This document shows, in pieces, positions 47,808 to 58,600 of a stretch of 64,000 bases of DNA. Each line of letters begins with the position of its first letter. Position 1 is the first letter of the stretch. The translations under genes were made by a program, and so were the position numbers. Origin of the DNA: Paralvinella palmiformis (taxonomy: Eukaryota > Annelida > Polychaeta > Terebellida > Alvinellidae); contig JAODUP010000480.1 in the NCBI GenBank assembly GCA_025642065.1, forward strand, positions 1-64,000. The letters run 5' to 3'. The notes under the pieces were generated by a model. That model ran no database searches and was not told the origin of the DNA. It worked only from the letters and a program-made list of their open reading frames with translations.

Positions 47808-47872
47808 GAGTCGCGGATCAGCTGTATGTGCTAGATGTGATCCTTCGATTCAAATGTTCACGACTAATAAAG
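47808..47872 (+). other. Candidate upstream exon or exon end (plus)
   Basis: Bounded by TACTTTCAG| (acceptor end 47807) and AAG|GTATGT (donor 47873). Two reading frames are open across it. One (VADQLYVLDVILRFK) ends in phase 0 and would join 48161 in frame. The frame stays open further upstream to a TAG at 47651 but lacks an ATG, so it may be untranslated or an internal exon. Confidence 0.25.
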
Positions 47873-48160
47873 GTATGTTCAAAAATATCATAAATGATGT
47901 CAAAATATGAAAATGATCACCCACATATTAAATAATCCAGTTCAACGTACTGATTTATCGTCTATTAAGGGTCTGTGCAGCTGCCATTTTGAAACTAGTC
48001 ACCGACCGGAAGGTCATGAATGCTGACGTCACTTGAAACAAGCAATTTGACCGGAAGTCTGTATAGCCCAGTTAAAAGCATGTAAACAAGTGCTAGGCAA
48101 CACTAATTCCAGAACAAATCTTAGTAATCTCACTACATGTACATCACGACTGACATTTAG

Positions 48161-48303
48161 TCATATCAGCTTGAGCCAGAGGACCATTACAAGGTGAAGA
48201 TCATTCCGACTGGTTCGAAGAAAGCGGAATCATCTAAGAAAGCGCGAGAAGAACTTGGAACACTAACGGATGTCTATGTAAACTCTGTGTACTCCTCGTC
48301 CAG
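48161..48303 (+). CDS. Candidate coding exon, protein unrecognised
   Basis: Flanked by a good acceptor (CATTTAG| ending 48160, with a second possible CAG at 48167-48169) and a donor CAG|GTGATA at 48304. The frame reads LEPEDHYKVKIIPTGSKKAE..., then SSKKAREELGTL and TDVYVNSVYSS, a charged, lysine-rich, unbroken peptide with balanced codon use unlike the AT-rich surroundings. It ends in phase 2. I do not recognise the family. It would be an internal exon of a plus-strand gene continuing to the right; the next exon was not found. It could also be an exapted or chance frame. Confidence 0.4.
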
Positions 48304-48596
48304 GTGATATCAGAGTATTTGAATTTCTCTTTCCCACCTGCGAATCTGGCATTCGGTGTAGCCGTAATGGCAGCCTTCCAATAATTTGGGTTATTTCCAT
48401 ATATCAATGATATTAGGTATAGTTCGTGATTATTATTGTGAATTTTTTGTTTATTGTTATGAGCATTACATATTATATTATCAAGTTATATTATCTTGGG
48501 GTTGAACTGTTCCTTTACCCAACTCGCTATATGTTTGAAGACCTACTTCCAGGTGATAAAGTTTGATAGCCCTCTGATTGTTTGAGTTTATTTATT

Positions 48597-48700
48597 TATT
48601 GACCGATTGATCGATAGATAGATTGATTGATTGATTTATTGATTGGCGGATTCATCGATCGATCGATCGATTGATCGATTGATTAATTGATTGATTGAGC
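48597..48700. repeat. GATT/GATC imperfect tetranucleotide array
   Basis: Runs of GATT, GATA and ATCG from about 48597 to 48700. Confidence 0.9.
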
Positions 48701-48719
48701 TGTTATAGCAGGGATATAT

Positions 48720-48835
48720 GGTCAACAGAATTATTGTTTGGGGAAACATATTCCGCAAACACGGATACGAACCGGATTCGAACCCACAATCAGGAGGCTT
48801 GCAGCGCAGCGCTCTAATCACTCCCTTATTCCAGA
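48720..48835 (-). mobile_element. tRNA-like SINE head (SINE-D)
   Basis: The minus strand gives an A-box-like GTGATTAGAGCGCTGCGC and a perfect B box GGGTTCGAATCC (48775-48786). No body could be matched to another copy here. Not a clean tRNA cloverleaf. Confidence 0.45.
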
Positions 48836-48950
48836 ACGCCGTGTGATGTTACCTGACTGGGATATCTATCTCGTAGACTAATCGAGAAGTTAATGAGACA
48901 ACCAGGCTGAAACATCTTATTGGTGGATGAACCGTCCCATAAATACAGAC

Positions 48951-49010
48951 AACAACAACAACAACAAAACAATAACAATAATAATAATAATAATAATAAT
49001 AATAATTATT
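48951..49010. repeat. AAC then AAT microsatellite
   Basis: (CAA)n 48951-48970 and (AAT)n 48976-49010. Confidence 0.95.
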
Positions 49011-49179
49011 ATTAATAACAGTAATTGTAGTGCTAGAAATAGTCCATTTGATTTGTTAGAAGATATATTATCCCGTTTAGATCGAGGCCAGAAATACCCA
49101 AAATACCCCAAAAATATAAACATAATAATATTGACCTGTGACAAGATCAGCCCCAAAATGAAAATAATCAAGTAAGGTA

Positions 49180-49436
49180 CAGATCTTTTTGTATTACGTT
49201 TTCTAAATAATTGTTATGATATGTAGAATTAAGTATTATTATGTAATAAGGAAATATATCAATAGCATCATCCTTATATATAACAACAATCTCCTTGTAT
49301 ATATAGCAATGTCATCCTTATATATAACAACATCCCGCTTGTATATAACAACATCGTCCTTGTATATGACAACATCCTCCTTAAATATAACGACATTTTC
49401 CTTGTATACAACAACATTCTCCTTGTATATAAGATA
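49180..49436. repeat. Minisatellite array 1 with conserved leader
   Basis: A leader (49180-49260; ACAGATCTTTTT, GTTATGATATGTAGAATTAA words) is followed by roughly seven to eight units of about 21-24 bases built on TTGTATATAACAACATCCTCC. The leader and unit recur at 51060-51400. Confidence 0.85.
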
Positions 49437-49797
49437 TTGGACTGTTGCTAGTCACGACGCTAACCGTCGATAATCAGATAAATTCCTATGCTAGATATGA
49501 CTCGGACGCCATATTTCAATATGGAGACCGACTTATCGGAGGGTAGAATCCGGTATTTGAAAGGATGCTTACTTTGTTCCATTTAGATCGACTAGCAGTG
49601 TTAAGTCATAACCGTGAATAATCTCTTCACGAGCACCTGTCTAAAACTTACATCCAATTTTTTAAACACGATATCATTGTACCATCGCAAATTTTAAAAC
49701 AAATCCTCTGAAATTAGTCGCACCAGAATTGGCTATAATTGAGACAAATGGCCGAAACACTATTTCCTAAGGATATATATCTAACATAGGTGTGAGT

Positions 49798-49996
49798 CGA
49801 ATATATATATTTATATATATATATATATATATATATACTATATGCATACCATATTTCAGCTGAAAACCATTCAGACTCAATATATCACCTGTTTCGTTAA
49901 AATATTAATGAGTATAAACAATGTCATTATCATTGAGTTCAGATATGTAAATAGGATTATTGTTTATTCTTACATGTGAATTAAACCATATTATCT

Positions 49997-50041
<45 letters not shown>
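49798..50041. repeat. Two AT microsatellites
   Basis: (AT)n at 49798-49838 and 50000-50041, with unassigned sequence between. Confidence 0.9.
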
Positions 50042-50044
<3 letters not shown>

Positions 50045-50281
50045 AATAATATCATAAATAGTGGACGGTAATACAGGTGATTTTGTCTAGACATAACGTA
50101 CAAAATAGTTAGTTATAATCATAACGTTTCTATTCTGACCGATAAATACCCGGTTTACAACACAAATGATTCATTGCTGCTATATAGCTATGTGTTGGGA
50201 CACTTCTATCAACGGAACAGGCTGAAGCTGTTTCATAATAAGAAGTATATGAAATAGAGAAAATCGCAAACATTATTTGCT

Positions 50282-50690
50282 TTAATTAATAATAATTACA
50301 AAACTTCTATAGCGCCAATATCCTCTTGAAGAATCGAGCTCAGTGGCGCACCTAGTGGAGGGGTTGGGCTAACTCATAGTCTGGGTACGATGCAAAGTTC
50401 ATCAGATGGCAAGGAAACTTAGGAAGGGTAAGCGAGTCTGAAAAGGTGGGTTTTCGAATGGCGACCCAAATAAAGCTTTGCTATTTGATGACTTAACATG
50501 GTCGGGGAATTGAATTCCAAAGAGTAGGGACAGCAACTGAAAAAGCACGAGTCCCAGCATGAGTTTTAACCCTGGGAAGAGACAACAAGTCAAAACCTGA
50601 GATGAAGGGAACTCTCTGGACTTGGGTGCTGAAGAAAGCATGGAAAATAGATACGAAGGTTCTCCCGAAGAAAGAGCTTGATAGGCAATT
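50282..50690 (-). mobile_element. L2 LINE 3' end
   Basis: The minus strand reads LPRVKTHAGTRAFSVAVPTLWNSIP in the end frame (50493-50717) and then a 3'UTR that matches 20790-21060. Truncated. Confidence 0.88.
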
Positions 50691-51059
50691 ACTCAATTTA
50701 GAACAAAACATAGACACCTGTAAGGATATTTATGATCACCAACTGGTTCCTTTTCTAAGAATATCCTATACCCGTACTACGGCTGAATATATGATCTACC
50801 ACTGACTCTGATATGGCGCCGAAATATCGTTTAATAGAACAACAACGCGATAAATTATTCCATTGACATCACTATAGATTAAGAGCCACATTCTAATTAA
50901 ATGGCACCAGGTATGGAGTTGACTTCCTACAGTTCAGCGAAACTTGGTAGATAGGGTAACGGTTCTAGTTTCGTGACAAATCATCAGCCTAGATTACAGA
51001 ACTGCTGGTCACTTTATGATGCCTCCAGAATTACCTGGAAATGGGAAAATCAGATGAAA
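50691..51059. other. Unassigned, possible second retroelement tail
   Basis: The plus frame to 50805 (LVPFLRISYTRTTAEYMIYH) is followed by a GCGCCGAAATATCG word at 50814-50827. Similar CGAAA-(A/C)GTT words lie at 20004 and 25736. I could not assign an element. Confidence 0.3.
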
Positions 51060-51400
51060 ACACAGATCTTTTTCTATCACGTGTTCTAAATAATTTTTAT
51101 GATATGTAAAATTAAGTATTATTACGTAGTAAGGAGATATATGAAAAACACCATTCTTGTATATAACGACATCCTCCTTATATATAACAACATTTTCCTT
51201 GTACATAGCAACTTTCTCCTTGTATATATAACAACATCCTCGTTGTATATAACAAAATCCCCTTGTATATAACAAGATCCTTCTTGTATATGATAACACC
51301 CTCCTTGAATATAACAACATCCTATTATATGCGACAACATCCTCCATGTATATAATAACATCCTATTGTATATGGCAACATCCTCCTTGTATATAACAAA
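51060..51400. repeat. Minisatellite array 2
   Basis: Leader 51060-51150 matches 49180-49265. About eleven or more units of the same 21-24-base repeat follow to about 51400. Same orientation as array 1, about 1.9 kb away. Confidence 0.85.
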
Positions 51401-51419
51401 ACAGATATAACCTCCTCGC

Positions 51420-51500
51420 CGTCGGAGACACTTTCATAGCACAGTTGATACAGCACGTCGCTGAAAACCTCTAGACTGCGGGTTCGAAATCTAGTGAAAC
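51420..51500 (+). mobile_element. tRNA-like SINE head
   Basis: ATAGCACAGTTGATACAGC (A-box region) and a B-box GCGGGTTCGAAATC at 51478-51491. The downstream body is unidentified. Confidence 0.35.
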
Positions 51501-51958
51501 ATGTGTCTGTAGGCCGATTCACTAGGATATCTCACCTCAGCCACATGTTGAGAGAGATGTATGTCAGAGGGATGACGAACTAGGAAAACATCTTACAAAA
51601 CGAACCACATAGTACTCACAACCCAGAGGTTTGTCGTACAGCGTATTAATAACAAGCCGTTATACAAGTGGGATGGCCTGCATAGCTGATTGCCACCTAA
51701 TAAACATGAATAGTTCACAATAATTTACAATAATACACGTTTCTATAAAAAAAGGACATATCAAGTATTTCTCCGTTTATCATTGGTTTTTTTTATTCAA
51801 TGATAATAATAATGATGGTAGTGTCAGCGTTAATAAAGACAACATGTCATCAGTGATACACGTCTCTATAAACAACCCCTGTATGATGTATGTTACCATA
51901 GATAGGCAAATATTAATGGGAACTTAACTATTTCCAATCGGATAGTATTAGATTTGGT

Positions 51959-51988
51959 ACCGTCCGTCCGTCCGTCCGTCCATCCGTC
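51959..51988. repeat. GTCC tetranucleotide repeat
   Basis: About seven CGTC units. Confidence 0.9.
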
Positions 51989-51989
51989 T

Positions 51990-52620
51990 TTATTTGATTT
52001 CATAATACGTCGTTGAATTCTGCTGTTCCATCTCGACAATATATAACGAGAGACTTCAATGTTGATCTATTATCAACATAAAGATAAACGTGGGAGACAA
52101 GCCGCTTCCACGAGAACCATTTTATATCGTACTAAAAGTAAATTTCGGAAGTTGATCATATTGCGCTAAGTACACAAAGGAGAAACCGCCACTAGCCTGT
52201 TCCATGTGAAATACTGGTAGACTTAGGTATCATCTAAATACTTTTTTTATGTTAACTATCGCCACTGATAAGAAATAATACTTATGTGGCCTGCAGCGCC
52301 GACAATAAAGGATTTCCTTTCAATGAATAAAACCATTCTTTGGTGGTCAATAACTATTTTCAGGTGATTTTAATTAAAAAATTACTTTATTGGCATTGTT
52401 CATCACTGTACCACTTCTATCTTGCAAGTTGTGCAGAAATAATGTGTTTCGTGCATTTTAACATCGTAATGTGGCTAATTAATTATACATCAGAATACGC
52501 GTACATGCTCAGTTTTGGCACGCAGAGAATGGAGACTTTACACACATAACCGAGCTGACCTATACCAAAACATACCCCCCCCCCCAATTTACACATGTTG
52601 AAAACGGACAGAACCTAACG
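51990..52620. other. Unassigned; possible worn LINE endonuclease piece
   Basis: A RDFNVDLLST-like frame near 52050-52078 recalls the GDFNVDL motif of LINE endonucleases, but nothing else supports it. A C run lies at 52575-52585. Confidence 0.25.
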
Positions 52621-52806
52621 ATGATGATGATTGATGTTTTACGGTCACTTTTGTGCACGAGGTAGGCTAAATGTGCCGAGCGACTACCAAAGGTAATGAG
52701 ACGAAGTGAAAGACGAAACAACCTTCAGATATGCCAACGCCGGGATTCGAACACGGGTGGTAGTGATCTGTGGTCCAACACGCTACCGCTAGACCACGGA
52801 GGCGCC
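52621..52806 (-). mobile_element. SINE-A, best-preserved copy
   Basis: On the minus strand the head starts at 52806 with GGCGCCTCCGTGGTCTAGCG. The A box is TGGTCTAGCGG and the B box GTTCGAATCCC (52741-52751 inverted). The body is about 110 bases and the tail CATCATCATCG (seen as GATGATGATG at 52620-52631). Other copies: 8495, 24878, 27133, 29085, 32935, 34909, 60563. Confidence 0.9.
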
Positions 52807-52819
52807 CTACAGAACCTAA

Positions 52820-53000
52820 CATTGAGGAAAGTGATTTATACGGCACGCGATTCCTGCTCGGGATCCGAATTTCCACGCCGTACGTGTAATTAAAATATTC
52901 ACGTGTTGTAATAATTTTACCGATTAATAAAATCATAATTTTGATAAACTCAAAATATTACTAGAATTGATCTTATCCACATCTTCAATAAGGAATTATA
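52820..53000. other. No feature seen
   Basis: Short AT-rich spacer. Confidence 0.4.
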
Positions 53001-53770
53001 TATATTGAAGTAGGATGAAAATTTACAAAGAGTTGCTTTAGCTGGTCAGGATAATTAGCTTTAGGTGTTCGTGGGCCATATATAAATGTTTGCATATGAC
53101 GTATACATATATTTCGTAGAATATTGGATATAACATATATTCCGATTATACGCCCACTATTGCTATGTACGTATTTATTTATTAAATCAATTAAAACGGT
53201 GCGTTCTTTATCTCAAAAATTTAAATACCCAAATCTCTCACTAATATTTCTATTGTAGCAGTATTTCGCTGATATCAAGGTTTTCATCAAAGTTCGCAAT
53301 TGTTTTTTTAATTCAGCGGTAAAATTTAAACTTATCGCTAGAACATCAATATAATATCACTGGGATATGCTAATGTTGTCGTATGACACCATATTATAGA
53401 AGTTCATTTGTATAGAACAAAAGGTGCATTGTGAAAACTTCAAATTATAGTATTGCACATAATTGTAATTTTCAAGCACTTCATCAAATACTTTATGATT
53501 GACCAACAAACCTTTACCTATCATAAGTTTTGGAATATGCAACAGTGCATACTGTTGTTGGGCGGTAATGTTTAAGTCTTATTTATACACCTGAATTTGT
53601 ACACAACTTTGCAAATAGATTTGTTGTTATTCTGAAAAATTGAGCAACGCCTCACAATATTTGTATCATTTTCAGAAGAAAAAAGACATAGCGTTCCTTC
53701 TTTGAATAAATCATGAAATTTTGCTGATATGTTTAGACTTAGAAGTTCTAAATAACGAAGCCAAATATTA
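53000..53770 (-). pseudogene. Decayed coding region of unknown origin
   Basis: The minus strand carries a protein-like frame of about 63 codons (about 53760-53573). A one-base shift joins it to a second frame that stays open to 53357 and then, past isolated TGA codons at 53357 and about 53210, continues to about 53000. In sequence this AT-rich, some 250 codons with one shift and two stops is unusually open. The composition is rich in N, Y, I, K and C. I recognise no motif and cannot say whether it is a transposon protein, a viral relic or a host pseudogene. Confidence 0.3.
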
Positions 53771-54450
53771 TTGTGTTGGTTATATTATGCCTGAAATATT
53801 CAATCGTACTTTATGGTCGTGTCAATAATAGTTATTGCCCATAAATATTGGCAATTCGCTACAGTAAATAGAAAGTTGCTACGTAGCAGGTGAGGGATTT
53901 TAACAGCGGAGTAAATTGCATTACATCACGGGAAACTAATCTGATCTGATCCGATCAACTTAACACAGTATATTCTAAAGGATTTAAATTTTCACCTACA
54001 ACGTTATGACCAGCCAAAAACAATCATTGCTATCTGTCATGTAAATGAAGAACTATGTTAGATTTAGTCTGATACACTGTGGACATAAGATCGGGTGGCC
54101 AATTAAATTGGCATCGTTGTTGTCATCGCAATGTTTGGCCATTCCGATCTTGTCGTCGTAACTTAGCAACAAACAAACAAACAAATCATCAGAACTTTAA
54201 TAATCTCTATATATTGGTCAGATATGGTCAACGTGGCGCAAATTGCACATCTCACGCTCGAAGCCAACTAGACCTCCGAAGGACTGCGAAAAAGAGGTAC
54301 GTAGACTTGTTAATTGCGGTCGCACTTTTCAATGGAATTGAATTCGGTTTCAGTTCGTTTTCAATCCAGATAAAGGCCATTAAATATAATTAATCCAGTT
54401 TTGATGAATGCAGTCAATTTTTCCTATGTGGCATAACTATACTCGTATTT
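53771..54450. other. Upstream flank of the second Ly6 gene
   Basis: No gene. CAAACAAAC tail-like repeat at 54168-54185 may end a retroelement. A candidate splice donor GAG|GTACGT lies after 54295, which could give the Ly6 gene at 54575 a short 5'UTR intron with an acceptor near 54530. Weak inference. Confidence 0.3.
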
Positions 54451-54574
54451 AAACAATATGCTAGTTTGCTTATTCGTGAACAATTACTGGCACAGAATTG
54501 ATTGCAATTATTTACTCATGTATAGCCTCCAATACTTTAAGAAGCATAACGTAGAGATATCCGTTGAATACAAA

Positions 54575-54886
54575 ATGGAAGCCAAGTACTTATTACTCGT
54601 CGCCCAGATGCTCGTTACCATGACGACTGTCTACAGTATCCAGTGCTATTCCGGAGCATCCGTCAACGAAATCGCGGCAGCTACAGTACTGTCTGGGTGT
54701 ACATCGTGTGGCTCGGAATCGTTCACCATATTCCAGGTTACAACCAGAAGTTACTCGTGTTATGCTGACGGGAATTCCTGTACCATTGGATGCTGCTACA
54801 CCGATCTCTGTAACTCGGCTGGTAGTAGAGCTCAAGGGATCGTTGGTGGTACTTTATTGGCAGTACTCGTTGGTCTCCTTCTGTGA
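54575..54886 (+). CDS. Ly6/uPAR-family three-finger protein, GPI-anchor type
   Basis: Predicts 103 residues. Signal peptide residues 1-21 (MEAKYLLL...VYS), eight cysteines at 24, 42, 45, 62, 69, 73, 74 and 79, the closing CCYTDLCN motif and a hydrophobic tail (IVGGTLLAVLVGLLL) fitting GPI attachment near NSAG. It is clearly a paralogue of the 32498-32812 gene: same cysteine spacing except one residue fewer between cysteines 4 and 5, same first eight residues. The frame is open upstream to 54458, but the ATG at 54575 is chosen because it aligns with the paralogue, has A at -3 and G at +4, and puts the signal peptide first. Opposite strand to the other copy, which implies inversion or independent insertion. 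GATA/GA low-complexity DNA begins right after the stop. Confidence 0.87.
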   Translation: MEAKYLLLVAQMLVTMTTVYSIQCYSGASVNEIAAATVLSGCTSCGSESFTIFQVTTRSYSCYADGNSCTIGCCYTDLCNSAGSRAQGIVGGTLLAVLVGLLL

Positions 54887-54960
54887 GAGAGATATAGAGA
54901 CACCTTTAGACAGAGAAAGTTAGAAGGAGGGGGGCGAGTGAAGGTGGGGAGGAAGAGATG

Positions 54961-55016
<56 letters not shown>

Positions 55017-55066
55017 TAGATAGAGCAAGAGAGAGGGAGAGGGGGAGGGAGGAGAGAGAGAGTAAA

Positions 55067-55146
<80 letters not shown>

Positions 55147-55239
55147 GAGAGAGGGGGAGAGTTAGATAGATAAAGATAGATGAGAGGATAGATAGATGAG
55201 ATAGATAGATAGACAGATAGAGAGATAGAGAGAGAGGAG

Positions 55240-55277
<38 letters not shown>

Positions 55278-55303
55278 AGAAGAAGAGGGAGAGATAGATA
55301 GAT

Positions 55304-55360
<57 letters not shown>

Positions 55361-55362
55361 AA
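54887..55362. repeat. GATA, GA and AT low-complexity cluster
   Basis: (GATA)n at 54958-55015 and 55105-55145, (AT)n at 55068-55105, (GA)n-rich mixtures to 55362. It begins at or just after the Ly6 stop codon, so the 3'UTR would run through it. Confidence 0.97.
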
Positions 55363-55876
55363 ATCAAGGAAAACTGTGACGAGTAAATTTAACTTTTACT
55401 AATTAGTGTTAGCTAAATGATATATATAACCATCATATACTGAAAGTTGAATTACAATAACATTCTAATTTATATAATTGAAATTCTAGTGCATTGACTA
55501 GAATAACCTTTACCGTTTTGTTATTCTGATATAATTCACAAATACTAATATGTATATGCCATTGTATATATATATATATTTATGGTAGATGCCAATATGT
55601 CGATTTTCTGGTATATGAAATAAACCATTTTTAGTCCTGTCTTTATTCATTTTGTTCTTATCTATGGTTTAGCAACCGTGTGATCGTAACTATCTAACTG
55701 ATTATTCGGTGTTAGCAATTTACTTTACAAAGGTACGCAAACTGATTCATTACTTGTTTTATTATCATATGAAATACATTTACACATTTACGTTACATCA
55801 TACTTCATGAAAATAACAACCGAGAGTTAATTAAACCGTACGTGATATACCTTTACATAAAGGTATATCTAATTGA

Positions 55877-55919
<43 letters not shown>

Positions 55920-56095
55920 TTGATCAATGAGTAAGCAATATTTATAGGTGATATCTATCGTTGGATGACAGATGATATATGTTGCATTGGATCATAATAG
56001 TTTCCATGCCTTTACTTGAGATGAAAGACAACATTTGTCTGCGTTTGACAAAGATCAGTTTTGTCTTAAGAGTGTTTACCTCGCTACATCATAGT
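55363..56095. other. AT-rich stretch with one AT microsatellite
   Basis: No gene. AATAAA-type words downstream of the Ly6 gene occur at about 55619 (GAAATAAACC), a plausible polyadenylation signal. (AT)n at 55882-55917. Confidence 0.45.
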
Positions 56096-56097
56096 AG

Positions 56098-56564
56098 TTG
56101 TGCATATCTGATTATAACACCAATCGCCTTCAGCAAATCCACAATAGTTCAGCTCGGATAGTGACAAATACTCGAAAATATGATCAGTTCACCTCAATAT
56201 TTACAAACCTTCATTGGTTAAATGCTGGACGGCGTGTCAATTTCAAGATGTTATTAATGACTTATAAATCTATCAAACGGACGGCATGCGAAAACTCAGG
56301 TCGTCCACTCAGATACTATTGCAGGTGCCTGTATCTCGGCTCAAGTCATATGGGGATTGTGCGTTTAGTGTTGCAGCCCCCACTATTCCAATATGTTGCC
56401 GGTAGATATTAGGAATGCATTGTCTCTTGAAAAACATTTAATCACTTCTAAAAACACACTATTTCAAGATTGCTTTCACAGATAAATAATAATTATTTGG
56501 GGCATCATTCATTGTACACAGCCTTTGAGTAGGCCCTACTAGTTAGGGCGTTTTTATTAAATAT

Positions 56565-56619
<55 letters not shown>

Positions 56620-56650
56620 CATTGTTATTATTATATTATTATTATTATTA
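56098..56650 (+). mobile_element. L2-B LINE 3' end
   Basis: The frame reads NRLQQIHNSSARIVTNTRKYD, then FTNLHWLNAGRRVNFKMLLMTYKSI, then after shifts SYGDCAF-like sequence near 56348 and an LLKTH end. The 3'UTR (CCTTTGAGTAGGCCCTAC) is followed by an ATT array to 56650. 5'-truncated. Confidence 0.88.
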
Positions 56651-56689
56651 GCATTATTAGTATTACAATCACAAATACTAAAACTTTGA

Positions 56690-57100
56690 AAATGGCTTAA
56701 AAAAACCAATGAACTTTCACTCCAACAAAAAGTAGACCTGTTGAAAAACAGCAATGGTATCAGATTTAATCAACTTGCTGGACCTTTACTCAGGTCCAAA
56801 TATTCTGAAATGAGAGCATGAAATAACGGAAGCATTTGAAGATGACTGTATCTCGAGCCGTAAACTACAATATGGCAGTGACAAAGATGAGAGGACAACA
56901 CATCACCGTCAGCGGTCCAATGACGCAAGAGAAGCCACTTGCTAAACATTTCAGAAAATTTAATCACCGACTTTCTCCTTACAGAGAAGCCAGTCGATGC
57001 TGTTGAGGACACCCAGGACGGCGAACACTACAGTTGGAGATGCTCGGAAGTGTTAACATGTCAAATAAAACTGTTTTTTCTTGAACAAAGGATTTACTAA
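56690..57100 (+). pseudogene. Tigger/CENP-B-like transposase N-terminus relic
   Basis: Plus frames read ELSLQQKVDLLKNSNG, then RFNQLAGPL, a good match to the K.L.L..K...L.......S...LA..F pattern of the CENP-B/Pogo helix-turn-helix. After a shift comes EITEAFEDDCISSRKLQYGSDK, then LLNISENLITDF and EKPVDAVED, resembling the second HTH. The DDE catalytic part is absent. Assigned from remembered patterns. Confidence 0.45.
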
Positions 57101-57570
<470 letters not shown>

Positions 57571-57769
57571 TGTCTGTTAATACAATTTGATTCTAACTTA
57601 ATGTTTATTCCTGAATCAAATTTTCCTTTGTTGTATTCATTTCAGTAACAATCTTCATCACTTAATAAAGGTATATTTTAGTTGTCTTATATTTCAGCCA
57701 ATTACGGCTACAAGTCACGGATGTAACGGTGACCGTAATACAGGCGTTGTGTTCTATATCAACGACAAA

Positions 57770-58070
57770 CGTGTGGTAGTAGTAGTAGTAGTAGTAGTGG
57801 TGGTAGTAGTAGTAGTAGTAGTAGGGGGTAGTAGTAGTGGTAGTGGTAGTAGTAGTGGTAGTAGTAGTAGTAGTAGTGGTAGTAGTAGTGGTAGTAGTAG
57901 TAGTAGTAGTAGTTGTAGTAGTAGTAGTGGTAGTAGTGGTAGTAGTAGTAGTTGTAGTAGTAGTTGTAGTAGTGGTGGTAGTAGTAGTGGTAGTGGTAGT
58001 AGTAGTGGTAGTAGTAGTAGTAGTAGTAGTAGAGGTAGTAGTAGTAGTAGTAGTAGTAGTAGAGGTAGAG

Positions 58071-58116
<46 letters not shown>

Positions 58117-58142
58117 AGGTAGAGGTAGTAGTAGTAGTAGAG

Positions 58143-58181
<39 letters not shown>
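57770..58181. repeat. Long TAG/GTA trinucleotide array
   Basis: About 410 bases of (GTA)n with GTG, GGT and AGG variants arranged in blocks. Long open frames across it (polyV, SG-rich, polyY on the other strand) are artefacts of the three-base period. Confidence 0.98.
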
Positions 58182-58600
58182 ATGTTTATTCACAATTTCC
58201 AATCATGATAACAATAATGAGATTTAAAAGTTAAAATATATTAATACAACATGCATACAATGTGGATATCGCGGGATCAGTATAGCATGTGTTGTCTTCC
58301 TACTAGCCACTACAATTGATATTATTATCAGAACACGAGAAATATGAAACATATTAATTTGGCAATGAGGAGCAATGGATTCATAGACGGCATGCATCCT
58401 TTCAAATCAAGCCAGGGCAATTCTTTTATACCGGTAACATAGCACGCTGAGATGAGGACACCAACGTAACATGACAAAATAGACAGCCATTAAATATAGG
58501 AAAGTACAGCACTTACTTTGAGCCACAGTCATTACAATAACGATAGGTGCATTTAACAGAGCTATGGTAAACACTCAAGAAATATGTTGTCAATTGGTGC
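58182..58600. other. No feature seen
   Basis: Flank between the GTA array and LINE-A; nothing recognised apart from its possible role as LINE 3'UTR. Confidence 0.4.

Noticed and set aside
53000..53770. Nuclear copy of mitochondrial DNA (because the two late stops are TGA)
   Set aside because: The predicted composition is not that of mitochondrial membrane proteins, and TAA and a frameshift also interrupt the region.
54906..55367. Ser/Leu-rich 153-codon minus frame
   Set aside because: It lies wholly in GATA and GA low-complexity sequence downstream of the Ly6 gene.
57749..58234. Long open frames across the GTA array (Ser/Gly-rich, polyV, and Tyr-rich on the other strand)
   Set aside because: They result from a three-base repeat without stops in several frames; no start context, conservation or unique sequence supports a protein.
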